Shown piece by piece: positions 52,153-60,849 of a DNA stretch of 64,000 nt (within the stretch, counting starts at the first letter, position 1; the number at the start of each line of letters is the position of its first letter). The notes below the pieces were generated by a model. It did not search any database. It had not been told where the DNA came from and was given only the letters and a program-made list of their open reading frames with translations. Made by a program: the position numbers and the translations under genes. The DNA comes from Bradyrhizobium sp. AUGA SZCCT0176 (GTDB lineage Bacteria > Pseudomonadota > Alphaproteobacteria > Rhizobiales > Xanthobacteraceae), in the NCBI RefSeq assembly GCF_018130145.1, contig NZ_JAFCMB010000002.1:1-64000 (forward strand). The letters run 5' to 3'.

Positions 52153-53174
52153 AAGCCGCCGGCCTTCTGATCGCCGCCGACCTCCGCCCCGGCCCGCGCA
52201 CGGCGCGCGCTGCTCACAAGCTGGCCCGGACGATCCTGCTGGTTTGGCTTCGCGGTGGCGAGCCGCAGCACGGCAGCGTAATTCGGCTGCACCTCCATGC
52301 GGTCGGCATGCCGGCTTTGGCTCAGAATGCTGTGGACGCGCGGCAGGTTGTAGCAAGGCACGTAGAACAGCAGATGATGCTCGAGATGATAGTTCACGTA
52401 ATAGGGCGCAATGAACAGCCGCTCGAGAAAACCGGCATGCGTGGTGCGGGTGTTGCGCAAGGGATCGCTGCTGTCGGGCACCACGGCATGCTCGGCGATA
52501 TTGCGGATGCGGGTGATCACCATCTGCCAGGTGAAGAGCGGCAGCAGCCATAACAGCGGATAGGCCCACCACACCCCGGCAGCGGCAAGGCCTGCGAACA
52601 TCACCGCATTGACCGCGAACTGCGGACCAAGCTTTTCCCAAAAATGGGCAGCGCGCTTCGACAGTGGCCATTCCGCAGGACCCAGCGCGTTGAGCAATTG
52701 CGCCTTGCGCTGCTGATAGCCGGTCTGCCCGGTGATATCGCGCAGGAATTTGCGGCGATAGCTCATCTTCGTAATCGGAAACGGCGCCGACAGGATGAGA
52801 TCGGGATCATCCTCCTGCTGGGTGCGCGCATGATGCTGCAGATGATAGCGGCGATAGGCGCGGGTCTCGGCAAAAACCGGATAGGCGCAGAACCACTGGC
52901 TCAGAGTCAGATTGGTTTTCTCGTCGGCCGACAGGCAGCCATGGGCGCCGTCATGCATCAGGATCGCAAGCCCGAGCTGGCGCGAGCCGATGATGCCGAC
53001 GGCCAGCAGAAACGTCAGCAGATTGGGCCACCACGCCACCAGCGCGATCGAGCCAATGATCAATACCCAGGCATGAACGATCAGGGCAACGCCTTTCCAG
53101 GTCGAGCGCCGGCGCACGGCGATCAATTCATCCTCGGACAGGAAATCACGGGCACGCATGCGAAGCGCGGTCAT
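52149..53174 (-). CDS. Fatty acid desaturase (membrane di-iron)
   Basis: The 341-residue protein has four membrane helices and all three His boxes of membrane desaturases: HDGAHG, HLQHHART and YHLEHHLLFYVP. It should insert a double bond into membrane-lipid acyl chains or modify a carotenoid- or sphingolipid-like substrate, using two iron ions and O2. Its ATG overlaps the stop codon of the TetR gene just upstream (ATGA), so the regulator and enzyme form a coupled operon under the palindrome at 53922-53938. Longer forms have no family match. Confidence 0.88.
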   Translation of the reverse strand: MTALRMRARDFLSEDELIAVRRRSTWKGVALIVHAWVLIIGSIALVAWWPNLLTFLLAVGIIGSRQLGLAILMHDGAHGCLSADEKTNLTLSQWFCAYPVFAETRAYRRYHLQHHARTQQEDDPDLILSAPFPITKMSYRRKFLRDITGQTGYQQRKAQLLNALGPAEWPLSKRAAHFWEKLGPQFAVNAVMFAGLAAAGVWWAYPLLWLLPLFTWQMVITRIRNIAEHAVVPDSSDPLRNTRTTHAGFLERLFIAPYYVNYHLEHHLLFYVPCYNLPRVHSILSQSRHADRMEVQPNYAAVLRLATAKPNQQDRPGQLVSSARRARAGAEVGGDQKAGGF

Positions 53175-53902
53175 GACGATGTCTCCCCTTCGGTTGAATC
53201 TGAAGCGGATGTGGGATTGCCGACGAGGCGCAGGCGGCCGCCGTCGCCGGCCGATTTCGTCGTCGCCTGCTCGCCCAGCACGCGCAGCATCTCTGCGGAT
53301 AATTCTTCGGCCGAACGGCCCATGGCAAAGCCCTCGACCATCACGCCGATCGCGACCGCCCAGAATCGCCGCGAGGTCGCGTCGGGATCGCGCAGCGTGC
53401 TCCAGCCGTGGCATTCGATCTGGTTCGAATAGGCGCGCAGGCCCTCGCCGTGCAGCCGTTCGATGGTGCGCTCCACCAGCGGCGCGAGATCCTGGCGGCG
53501 GCGCGTCAGCGTCAGAGCTTCGGCAAAGAAGGCGACCGAATCCGTTGATGTCACGCTCTCGACCAGCGCGCGCGTGTAGTCGCGCGGCGTGTGCGCCGAC
53601 AACGCCGCCTGCTCGGCCGCACGGGCGACGTAGAGCATGTCGCGGCAGGCGGCCTCGACGAACAGCGCTTCCTTGGTGCGGAAATAATAGGTGATCTGGC
53701 TCGGAAACGCGTCGGCAGCGGCAGCGATATCCGAGATCGAGGTGCCGGAAAGGCCACGCTCTTTGAACAGGCGGCTGGCGCCATCCAGCAGGCGGGAACG
53801 CATCTGGCGTCCGGCGGAACGCGTGGCGCGGACGGCGTGCTTGGGGTCGCCGGCCAGTGCCTGAGCGGTTTCGACGGACTCGGAAACCATTTTGGGAGCC
53901 AT
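53171..53902 (-). CDS. TetR-family transcriptional regulator
   Basis: The 243-residue protein has the TetR DNA-binding domain: RSRLLDGASRLFKERGLSGT, SISDIAAAADAFPSQITYYF and RTKEALFVEAAC. The rest is a helical ligand-binding domain. The ATG at 53902 follows a GGGC-poor leader; an upstream start at 53950 would extend into the operator. It is the first gene of a two-gene operon with a desaturase, and the 17-bp palindrome just upstream is its probable autoregulatory operator. Control of membrane-lipid desaturation by an acyl or solvent ligand is a plausible role. Confidence 0.9.
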   Translation of the reverse strand: MAPKMVSESVETAQALAGDPKHAVRATRSAGRQMRSRLLDGASRLFKERGLSGTSISDIAAAADAFPSQITYYFRTKEALFVEAACRDMLYVARAAEQAALSAHTPRDYTRALVESVTSTDSVAFFAEALTLTRRRQDLAPLVERTIERLHGEGLRAYSNQIECHGWSTLRDPDATSRRFWAVAIGVMVEGFAMGRSAEELSAEMLRVLGEQATTKSAGDGGRLRLVGNPTSASDSTEGETSS

Positions 53903-53921
53903 TTTGCCCTCTCGTCTTTTA

Positions 53922-53938
53922 TTTGTATGACATACAAA
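53922..53938. promoter_or_regulatory. Probable TetR operator upstream of the TetR-desaturase operon
   Basis: A perfect 17-bp inverted repeat TTTGTATG-A-CATACAAA lies 20 bases before the TetR start codon. Length, symmetry and position fit the autorepression operator of this family. Confidence 0.72.
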
Positions 53939-54231
53939 CAAATATGTCAATTGGGTCCTTGGAGGCAGAGGTCGGCCATGGCATCAACCGGGCCAAAATC
54001 CCGCATCAACGCTTGCCAGCGGGCTCAAAATCTCTATAAACCGCGCATCCGTGGATCCCGGCCGGGAGCTGAACGGACGGTCTCAGCAATCTCACCTTTC
54101 GGCGATGTTGATGTGGCAGGGCCAGTTGGCCCGTCGTCCCGTGCTTCCGCCTTCTGAGCATTATCGAGTCCTTTCCGAAGGTCTCGAAGGGCTTGCCGCC
54201 GGGAACCGCGCCAACACAGGAAAGGACACCC

Positions 54232-54699
54232 ATGCCTCTTTATGAGCATGTTTTTCTCGCGCGTCAGGATGCGAGCACCCAGCAGGTCGAAGAGCTGACC
54301 ACCCAGATGACGGGCATCGTCGAAGGGCTCGGCGGCAAGATCACCAAGACCGAGAACTGGGGCGTACGCTCCCTCACCTATCGCATGAACAAGAATCGCA
54401 AAGCACATTTCGTGCTGATGAACATCGATGCGCCCTCCGCTGCGGTCACCGAGATCGAGCGGCAGGAGCGGATCAGCGAAGACGTCATCCGCTATCTCAC
54501 CGTCCGCGTCGAAGAGCACGAGGAAGGTCCCTCTGCCATGATGCGCAAGGCCGATCGCGATCGCGAACGCGACGACCGTGGCGGTGGTTTCCGGGGTGAC
54601 CGCGAAGGCGGTTTCCGTGGCGATCGCGAAGGCGGTGGCTTCCGTGGCGACCGCGGGCCGCGCCGTCCGCGCGATGAAGACGCAGCGGTAGAGGAGTAA
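54232..54699 (+). CDS. rpsF: 30S ribosomal protein S6
   Basis: The 155-residue protein begins [20 protein letters not shown] and has the S6 fold with [20 protein letters not shown]. The C-terminal 45 residues are a charged, Gly-rich extension with tandem FRGDREGG repeats, which alphaproteobacterial S6 proteins often carry. AAAGGA lies six bases before the ATG. S6 binds S18, encoded next. The 330-base leader could contain an S6:S18-type autoregulatory element, but I cannot resolve it by eye. Confidence 0.97.
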   Translation: MPLYEHVFLARQDASTQQVEELTTQMTGIVEGLGGKITKTENWGVRSLTYRMNKNRKAHFVLMNIDAPSAAVTEIERQERISEDVIRYLTVRVEEHEEGPSAMMRKADRDRERDDRGGGFRGDREGGFRGDREGGGFRGDRGPRRPRDEDAAVEE

Positions 54700-54704
54700 G
54701 AATC

Positions 54705-54944
54705 ATGGCTGAAGCTGGTGCACGCCGTCCGTTTTTCCGCCGCCGCAAGACCTGCCCGTTCACGGGTCCGAATGCGCCGAAGATCGACTACAAGGATTCC
54801 AAGCTGCTGATGCGTTACGTTTCCGAGCGCGGCAAGATCGTGCCGAGCCGCATCACCGCCGTCTCCGCCAAGAAGCAGCGTGAACTCGCCCGCGCCATCA
54901 AGCGCTCGCGGTTCCTCGGCCTCTTGCCCTACGTTATTCGCTAA
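54705..54944 (+). CDS. rpsR: 30S ribosomal protein S18
   Basis: The 79-residue protein shows [20 protein letters not shown] and [20 protein letters not shown], diagnostic of S18. It starts five bases after rpsF and binds S6 on the 30S platform. A strong hairpin terminator follows. Confidence 0.98.
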   Translation: MAEAGARRPFFRRRKTCPFTGPNAPKIDYKDSKLLMRYVSERGKIVPSRITAVSAKKQRELARAIKRSRFLGLLPYVIR

Positions 54945-54953
54945 GACAATTTC

Positions 54954-54989
54954 GATCGGCGGCATCCGTGCCGCCGATCGCGACTTTTC
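54954..54989 (+). terminator. Intrinsic terminator after rpsR
   Basis: A 12-bp perfect stem CGATCGGCGGCA (54954-54965) / TGCCGCCGATCG (54970-54981) with a TCCG loop is followed by CGACTTTTC. The T-run is short, so read-through into the DUF2232 and rplI genes is possible. Confidence 0.72.
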
Positions 54990-55067
54990 ATAAGGCTTCC
55001 GGGTCGTCCGGTCGCCGATGGTTGGGGTCCAAAGACCTCTAACCGCTCGAAGGGAGCGGGACAGCTG

Positions 55068-56039
55068 ATGATCGTGATCATACTCATTGCGCTTGCGGCC
55101 GGCTCTGCGTCGGCGCTGATGTTCGCCTCGATCATCTCGGGCGCGCTGATCTCATTGCTGTTGTTCTATCTGGCCCCGCTGCCGCTGATGGTGGCCGCCC
55201 TTGGATGGGGACCGCTTGCGGCAACGATCGGCGGCATCGCCGCGGCTTCGGGCCTCGGGCTGATGTTCGGCCTGCCCTACTGCATCGCCTTTGTCGTCAC
55301 CGTCGCCCTGCCCGCCTGGTGGCTCGGCCATCTCGCGCTGCTCGGACGGCCGCTGCCCGCCGAGGAAGCAGGCAATGGCGCGTCGCCTGCCGCACCTGCC
55401 GTGGAATGGTATCCGGTCGGCCGCATCCTGCTGTGGATTGCAGGCTTTGCTATGCTGACCACGATCACCGCCATGCTGACGCTCGGCAGCGACGCCGAGG
55501 CGATTACGGCGTCACTGAAACGCGGCCTGCTGCGAATTCTGACGCCCCGCAATGCCGCGCCATCAGGCGACACCGAGCGGTGGGTTAGCGCGCTCGCAAT
55601 CATCGCGCCACCGGCAGCCGCGATCGTCGCCATGATGACGCTGACCCTCAATCTCTGGCTCGCCGGCAAAATCACCGCGACCTCCGGCCGCCTGCACCGG
55701 CCGTGGCCGGATTTGAAGGCCGCCGAATTACCGCCGATGACGCTGGTCGCGTTGTCGGTCGCACTGGCGTTCTGTTTCGTCGGCGGGCTTCCCGCATTGT
55801 TCGCGCAGATCACAGCGACAGCACTGCTGATGGCTTACGCCATCACCGGCTTTGCCGTACTGCACACGCTGACACTGGCGCTGAACGGCCGCGCGTTCTG
55901 GCTGTCCTGCGCCTACGCCGTCGTCGTGGTGTTCGGCTGGCCGGTATTGGCGATGGTCGTTCTTGGCCTCGCCGACGCCGTCTTCGGATTTCGCCAACGC
56001 TTCATGCGCGGCAGACCGCCGCCGGTGCCTGCAGCGTAA
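55068..56039 (+). CDS. DUF2232 integral membrane protein
   Basis: The 323-residue protein has about eight membrane helices (for example [20 protein letters not shown] and [20 protein letters not shown]). Its place between rpsR and rplI, with eight-helix topology, is the hallmark of the DUF2232 family in alphaproteobacteria. The function is unknown; membrane-permease-like relatives in Gram-positives sit in the same ribosomal neighbourhood (YybS). It starts 123 bp after rpsR. Confidence 0.85.
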   Translation: MIVIILIALAAGSASALMFASIISGALISLLLFYLAPLPLMVAALGWGPLAATIGGIAAASGLGLMFGLPYCIAFVVTVALPAWWLGHLALLGRPLPAEEAGNGASPAAPAVEWYPVGRILLWIAGFAMLTTITAMLTLGSDAEAITASLKRGLLRILTPRNAAPSGDTERWVSALAIIAPPAAAIVAMMTLTLNLWLAGKITATSGRLHRPWPDLKAAELPPMTLVALSVALAFCFVGGLPALFAQITATALLMAYAITGFAVLHTLTLALNGRAFWLSCAYAVVVVFGWPVLAMVVLGLADAVFGFRQRFMRGRPPPVPAA

Positions 56040-56094
56040 CCATTCCACCCATCCACTCGAACCGGATCATCACCACTTCAAAAGGAGAACGAAT

Positions 56095-56694
56095 ATGGAA
56101 GTCATTTTGCTGGAACGCGTCGCCAAGCTCGGCCAGATGGGCGAAGTCGTCAAAGTCAGGGACGGATTTGCCCGCAACTTTCTGCTCAAGCGCGGCAAGG
56201 CGCTGCGCGCCACCGCGGACAATCGCTCCAAGTTCGACGGCATGAAGGCCGAACTCGAGGCCAACAACCTCAAGGCCAAGGGCGAAGCGACCAAGGTCGC
56301 GGAGAAGATCAACGACCGCAACGTGGTCGTGCTGCGCCAGGCCTCCGAAACCGGCCAATTGTTCGGTTCGGTCAGCGTGCGCGACATCATCGCTTCCTTC
56401 GAAGCCGACGGCGTCACCATCAGCCGCAGCCAGGTCATGCTGGACGCGCCGATCAAGACCATCGGCAAGCACTCGATCGCGATCGCCGTGCACCCCGAAG
56501 TCGAAGTCAGCGTCAGCGTCACGGTTGCACGCAGCGCCGATGAAGCCGAGCGCATCAACCGCGGCGAGGACATCTCGAGCCGTCAGGAAGATCAGGACGC
56601 CGCCGCCGAGGCGCTGGCCGCCGCCGGCGAGTTCTTCGATCCGGAAGCCCAGCACGACGACGAAGCGCCGGCACCGGCTGCGACCGAGAAGTAA
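56095..56694 (+). CDS. rplI: 50S ribosomal protein L9
   Basis: The 199-residue protein starts [20 protein letters not shown] and has the L9 N-domain [20 protein letters not shown], a long connecting helix and the C-domain ([20 protein letters not shown]). Family proteins have about 150 residues; the extra C-terminal acidic tail (residues 165-199, ending [10 protein letters not shown]) is common in this order. AAAGGAG precedes the ATG. Confidence 0.97.
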   Translation: MEVILLERVAKLGQMGEVVKVRDGFARNFLLKRGKALRATADNRSKFDGMKAELEANNLKAKGEATKVAEKINDRNVVVLRQASETGQLFGSVSVRDIIASFEADGVTISRSQVMLDAPIKTIGKHSIAIAVHPEVEVSVSVTVARSADEAERINRGEDISSRQEDQDAAAEALAAAGEFFDPEAQHDDEAPAPAATEK

Positions 56695-56735
56695 CGCGCG
56701 CTTCTCTTTATCGCGCCTCTGTTTATGTGAGAACC

Positions 56736-56760
56736 AAGCCCGGCCGATCAGGCCGGGCTT
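56736..56760. terminator. Shared hairpin at the convergent ends of rplI and the thioesterase gene
   Basis: AAGCCCGGCC (56736-56745) and GGCCGGGCTT (56751-56760) form a 10-bp stem with a 5-base loop. It lies 41 bases after the rplI stop; on the other strand the stop codon of the thioesterase gene (56748-56750) is inside the loop. There is no long T-run, so termination strength is uncertain. Confidence 0.55.
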
Positions 56761-57212
56761 GGGATTCGTGCCGCCGCTTTCTCGTCGAGCATCGCGATCG
56801 AGGCCAGCGCCGTTGCGGTGTGCTTTTCGACGCCGTCGGTGAGGCAATAGACATCGGCCGCGACCACCGCGACCTGACGTCCGGGCTTGATCACCCGCGC
56901 CCGGCAGATCAGGCGCTCGCCCACCGCCGGCGACAACAGATTCAATTTATATTCCGCCGTGAGCGCCGCCTGGCCGCGTGAGGTCGCAGCCGCGATGGTG
57001 GTCGCATTGTCGACCAGAAAGGCGGTGACGCCGCCATGGAACAGGCCGTGCTGTTGCAACAGCTCCGGCCGCCGGTCGACCGCGAGCGTGCACGACCCGC
57101 GCGTCAGTTCGGACAGCTCCGCGCCGATATGGCTCATAAAGCCCTGGCGGCCGACATTGTCGCGGATGCGGCTGGCGATCGGCGCGAAGTCGGGGTCGGT
57201 ATTTGCGGTCAT
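56748..57212 (-). CDS. PaaI-type hotdog-fold thioesterase
   Basis: The 154-residue protein matches the PaaI/YdiI thioesterase family: QQHGLFHGGVTAFLVDNATT contains the HGG motif with the following Asp that activates water. TAEYKLNLLSPAVGERLICR and ARVIKPGRQVAVVAADVYCL complete the hotdog fold. It should hydrolyse an acyl- or aryl-CoA. Its ATG overlaps the TGA of the TetR gene (ATGA), so the two are coupled and regulated from the palindrome at 57844-57864. Confidence 0.9.
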   Translation of the reverse strand: MTANTDPDFAPIASRIRDNVGRQGFMSHIGAELSELTRGSCTLAVDRRPELLQQHGLFHGGVTAFLVDNATTIAAATSRGQAALTAEYKLNLLSPAVGERLICRARVIKPGRQVAVVAADVYCLTDGVEKHTATALASIAMLDEKAAARIPSPA

Positions 57213-57817
57213 GCGGTTTCTCCAGTGCTGTGGCCCGCCTCGGGAGCAACCACCGCACGGGTGGCGCAGGCGATCAGGATGTCGGTTTGGTCCCTGGGAT
57301 CGGCGCGGTCGCGGCCCGACAACCATGCGCGACAGAAAATCTGCGCAGGTCCGATGATCTGGCTGAAGAACAAGGGCGCCGTCATCGGCAGCAATTCGCC
57401 GCGCGCGATCAGCGGCGCGCGCCATCGCTCGACGGCCTCGGTGAGACGCGAATTCTGCGCCCGCTGCGCGCCACGCATCTCTTCGGTCCATTCGCTGCGC
57501 GAAATCTCGAACAGATAGCGCGCCTCGCGGCGGTTGTTCACAACCCAGTCAAGATGCGCATGGATCAGCTGCGCCACGCCTTGCCTGGCGCCGCAGGATT
57601 CGTCGATCGCAGCGAGCACCGCAGCGTGATAGCGGCCGAGGATTTCGAGGAACAGCGTGCCGGCCAGTTCCTTCTTTGATCCGAAGAAATGGAAGAAGCT
57701 GCCGTTCGACGCCCGCGCGCGGGTTCGAATGGCGGCCACGGTTGCGCCCTCAAAGCCGTCGCGGTCGAACACCGCCAATCCCGCCGCCAGCAAATCCTCT
57801 CGCGCCGTGGTCACCAC
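57209..57817 (-). CDS. TetR-family transcriptional regulator
   Basis: The 202-residue protein has the TetR domain LLAAGLAVFDRDGFEGATVA, AIRTRARASNGSFFHFFGSK and KELAGTLFLEIL. The C-terminal part (LIHAHLDWVVNNRREARYLF) is the ligand domain. It heads an operon with a CoA thioesterase, which suggests an acyl-CoA or aromatic acid ligand. A perfect palindrome 26 bases upstream is its likely operator. Confidence 0.9.
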   Translation of the reverse strand: MVTTAREDLLAAGLAVFDRDGFEGATVAAIRTRARASNGSFFHFFGSKKELAGTLFLEILGRYHAAVLAAIDESCGARQGVAQLIHAHLDWVVNNRREARYLFEISRSEWTEEMRGAQRAQNSRLTEAVERWRAPLIARGELLPMTAPLFFSQIIGPAQIFCRAWLSGRDRADPRDQTDILIACATRAVVAPEAGHSTGETA

Positions 57818-57843
57818 GCCAAACCTCGCCGGTTAGATCATTG

Positions 57844-57864
57844 CTCTAGAGTAATACTCTAGAG
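57844..57864. promoter_or_regulatory. Probable TetR operator with nested palindromes
   Basis: Two perfect 10-base arms, CTCTAGAGTA (57844-57853) and TACTCTAGAG (57855-57864), flank a single central A. Each arm contains the palindrome CTCTAGAG, so the site has three symmetry axes. It lies 26 bases before the TetR start codon, where an autorepressor would bind. Confidence 0.75.
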
Positions 57865-57934
57865 ATGTTTGAGCAAGTCCGCTCGCGAGCTTTCCGTCGC
57901 GAACGTTATTGGCGTGCGTTGTTGGAACGCGGCG

Positions 57935-58969
57935 TTACTGGGAAATGGGCGGTGCGGGCGGCCCCGCCGGCGCAACCGCCGGTGGAGGCGGCGCAGCTGC
58001 CGTCACCTCGGGCGGAGTGGCCGGCGCAGGTGCTGCGGCGGGCGCCGACGGACTTGGAATCGCGGCGGGCTCTCTCGCGATCGCGGCCGGTTCTGATGTA
58101 CCGCTGGGAGTTGGTGCGGCGGCCGCCGGCGCGGGCGTGACCGGCGGGACTGGATCAGGCCGCAGCGGCGTTGGTTCGCTGCCGCCGGTTTCCCTGGGCG
58201 CATCGACCTTGGCGGTTTCTGACTTGGCTGATTCAGGCTTCGCTGCTTCAGATTTGCCTGTTTCAGGTTTGCCTGTTTCAGACTTGCTCGAGTCAGAGGT
58301 GCCCTCGCCCGCCGGCTTGGCGGCTTCAGGCTTTTCGCCGGCATCCACCTTGGCGGTTTCGCGCTTGGCTTCTTCCTTGGCCGCCTCGTCCGGTTTCGGC
58401 GGCTCTTCGGCAGGCTTGCCGCGCTTGCCGAGCTTCTGCTTGGCGCCCGCTTTGCTGTCGGTCGCGGCCTGCGGCGTCTGGCCATCGGCGGGCCTGGCGG
58501 CATCGGGCGGTTGCTGGCCGGGCCGTCGCTTGCCGTCGCGTCCGGGGCCTTGCGGCGTGAGCCCGTCGGCGTCGGGCCGGGACGCCTCTTGCATGGCGGC
58601 GGGATGTTGCCGGCGGCCGAATCGGTCGGGCTGATCCGGCCTGGCAGCCTCTTGCTTGGCGCCCTTTGCCGCATCGGTCTTCGGCTGATCCTTGCTCTGA
58701 AATCGTGCGTCGGCCGCGCCGTTCGAGATCAGGAACGAGGCTAGCACCCCGGCCATCTCGCTGCTGGTGGTGTAGTGCTGGCGCAGGAAGCCGGGCAGCG
58801 AAGACGCCGAAACGTTCTTCAACAGGCCGCGAGGGCTCTTGTGGCAGGCGTTGCAGGTACCCGCGAAGATCTGGGAAGGGGTCTTGCCGGCCTCCAGGTT
58901 TTCAGCCCGCGCCACGAGACAGCCAACCAGAAGCATCACCGTCGCCAGACTGAGCGCTCGGCTCAACAT
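57935..58969 (-). CDS. Exported c-type haem-binding protein with Lys/Ala/Pro-rich tail
   Basis: From the ATG at 58969 the product has 344 residues. The N-terminus is a signal peptide (LSLATVMLLVGCLVARAEN) that also fits a lipobox (LLVGC, Cys17). A haem motif CNACH (Cys39-His43) lies in AGTCNACHKSPRGLLKNVS, and Met72 in SSEMAGVLASFL could be the sixth ligand. That cytochrome-like domain ends by about residue 85. The remaining 260 residues are low complexity: Lys/Glu/Ala/Thr repeats (SETGKPETGKSEAAKPESAK) and then Pro/Ala runs, giving a disordered tail that may span the periplasm or bind the wall. A GTG at 59029 is an alternative start. The electron partner is unknown. Confidence 0.8.
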   Translation of the reverse strand: MLSRALSLATVMLLVGCLVARAENLEAGKTPSQIFAGTCNACHKSPRGLLKNVSASSLPGFLRQHYTTSSEMAGVLASFLISNGAADARFQSKDQPKTDAAKGAKQEAARPDQPDRFGRRQHPAAMQEASRPDADGLTPQGPGRDGKRRPGQQPPDAARPADGQTPQAATDSKAGAKQKLGKRGKPAEEPPKPDEAAKEEAKRETAKVDAGEKPEAAKPAGEGTSDSSKSETGKPETGKSEAAKPESAKSETAKVDAPRETGGSEPTPLRPDPVPPVTPAPAAAAPTPSGTSEPAAIAREPAAIPSPSAPAAAPAPATPPEVTAAAPPPPAVAPAGPPAPPISQ

Positions 58970-59226
58970 TCCCTGCTTCTCCAATTGGAATCGCTTCCAG
59001 CGTCGCGCAACACGGCCGACGGCGGTCACCTTTTAGCCGATTATCCTACGAATGGAAGCTCACTTGTGACGCAACTGCGTGATCTCCACATTTGGGAATA
59101 TCCGCTTTGACTACAACGCCCTAGCCCGTCGGGCTGATCACGATTATGATCTGGTTGACGCACATTGGAACATTCGTTCCCGCCGTGCGTCGGTTGTAAC
59201 GGGCCGGTCGTTCCATTGGTGCTTTG

Positions 59227-60477
59227 ATGGATCGTTTGTTGCGTTATTTCCTGGGACAGTTCATCCGCCGCGGCACGATGACATTCACGGCCGCGAGCGG
59301 GACCACATTTACCTGCGGCGACGGCACCGGGCGGCCGGTATCGGCCCGGTTCCTGAGCCCGCGCTCCGAGCGGCGGATCCTCCTCAATCCCGAACTGGCG
59401 CTGGGCGAAGCCTATATGGACGGCACGTTCGTGGTCGAAGATGGCTCGATCGCAGACGCGCTGGCGATCCTGCTCGATCAGCCGGCCATGGTGCCGCAAT
59501 GGGCTCGGCTGCAATGGTGGATGCGCTATCTCGCCCGGCACATCAGTCAGTTCAACTGGCGCGGCCGGTCACGGAACAACGTCGCGCATCATTATGATCT
59601 CGACGGGCGGCTCTATTCGCTCTTCCTGGACGCCGACAAGCAATATAGCTGCGCCTATTTCGAGACGCCGGATGCCACACTCGATGATGCCCAGTTGGCC
59701 AAGAAGCGCCACCTCGCCGCCAAGCTCAGAATCGGGCGCGGCGACCGCGTGCTCGACATCGGCTCGGGCTGGGGCGGACTTGGGCTCTATCTAGCCGAGA
59801 TGACCGGCGCCGATGTTACCGGCGTTACGCTCTCGACCGAGCAATTGCAGGTCGCGAACGCCCGCGCCGGGGAGAAAAAGCTGGGCCATCGGGCGAAATT
59901 CCTGCTTCGCGACTACCGCGACATTCCCGGTCCTTTCGACCGGATCGTGTCGGTCGGGATGTTCGAGCATGTCGGCGTCGGGTTTTATGAAACCTTCTTC
60001 AAGCGGTGCGCCGAGCTGCTCAGCGACGACGGGATCATGGTGCTGCACTCGATCGGCCGCTCCACCGGCCCCGACGTGACCAGCCCCTGGACCACCAAGT
60101 ATATTTTCCCGGGCGGCTACATCCCCGCGATGTCCGAAGTGACGCCGGCGATTGAGAGCGCCGGGCTTCTGGTCTGCGACACCGAGATTCTGCGGCTGCA
60201 TTATGCGGAGACGCTGAAAGCCTGGCGCGAGCGCTTCATGGCGCGCCGCGAAGAGGCCGTGCGCCTTTACGACGAACGCTTCGCCCGGATGTGGGAATTC
60301 TATCTGGCCGGGTCGGAAATGTCGTTCCGGAAGCAGAACCTGATGAACTTCCAGATCCAGCTCACCAAGCGCCAGGGCGTGGTGCCGATGACGCGAGACT
60401 ACATCACGCGTGAAGAGGCGCGGCTGCGCGCGATCGAAACGGGCAAGCCGCCGCGGCTGCAAATCGCGGGCGAGTAG
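59227..60477 (+). CDS. cfa: Cyclopropane-fatty-acyl-phospholipid synthase family methyltransferase
   Basis: The 416-residue enzyme has the SAM-binding motif VLDIGSGWGGLGLYLAEMTG and the CFA hallmarks YDLDGRLYSLFLDADKQYSC, LSTEQLQVANARAGEKKL and HSIGRSTGPDVTSPWTTKYI. It adds a methylene bridge to unsaturated acyl chains of membrane lipids, usually in stationary phase or acid stress, so its substrate pool is shaped by the desaturase and fab genes nearby. The ATG at 59227 follows a TTG that could also initiate. It is divergent from the haem protein. Confidence 0.93.
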   Translation: MDRLLRYFLGQFIRRGTMTFTAASGTTFTCGDGTGRPVSARFLSPRSERRILLNPELALGEAYMDGTFVVEDGSIADALAILLDQPAMVPQWARLQWWMRYLARHISQFNWRGRSRNNVAHHYDLDGRLYSLFLDADKQYSCAYFETPDATLDDAQLAKKRHLAAKLRIGRGDRVLDIGSGWGGLGLYLAEMTGADVTGVTLSTEQLQVANARAGEKKLGHRAKFLLRDYRDIPGPFDRIVSVGMFEHVGVGFYETFFKRCAELLSDDGIMVLHSIGRSTGPDVTSPWTTKYIFPGGYIPAMSEVTPAIESAGLLVCDTEILRLHYAETLKAWRERFMARREEAVRLYDERFARMWEFYLAGSEMSFRKQNLMNFQIQLTKRQGVVPMTRDYITREEARLRAIETGKPPRLQIAGE

Positions 60478-60498
60478 GCCGATTTTGAGCTGAATGTC

Positions 60499-60705
60499 TT
60501 AGTTTCGGAAGCTGTAGCCCGAGCCGTAGGCTATTCCGGCAGTTGCGGGGCGCGCGAGTTGCGCGCGCAGCGCGTCCAATACCTCGGTATCGCAGGGCAC
60601 GGCACGCGATTCCGGGCGCGAGACGAGTTCCATGGTGTCGATCAGCATCGACAACCAAGCGCGCTGGTCGCCTCCTGATCGCCATGTACCGAGCTGCTGA
60701 CCCAT
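60499..60705 (-). CDS. Small hypothetical protein, 68 aa
   Basis: The product MGQQLGTWRSGGDQRAWLSM continues LIDTMELVSRPESRAVPCDT and ends GIAYGSGYSFRN. AAGGA lies seven bases before the ATG, a good ribosome binding site. It looks soluble with a central helix (EVLDALRAQLARP). I recognise no family. It is convergent with cfa, 21 bp from its stop. Confidence 0.5.
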   Translation of the reverse strand: MGQQLGTWRSGGDQRAWLSMLIDTMELVSRPESRAVPCDTEVLDALRAQLARPATAGIAYGSGYSFRN

Positions 60706-60849
60706 CGTCTTGTCCTTGATCCCTGCCCTTAACCAACCCGAAAGCCTAAAACCCGTTCCCGAATTCCTCGACCAGGATGCCGGCCAGAAAGCCCCGCGGA
60801 TGTGATCTGGTTCACAGAGTTCGCCGGCTGATTGCCGTAAAACTACTGA

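Noticed and set aside
57909..58634. Plus-strand Gly/Ala-rich frame opposite the haem protein
   Set aside because: It mirrors the low-complexity Pro/Ala tail of the minus-strand gene and has no ribosome binding site or fold.
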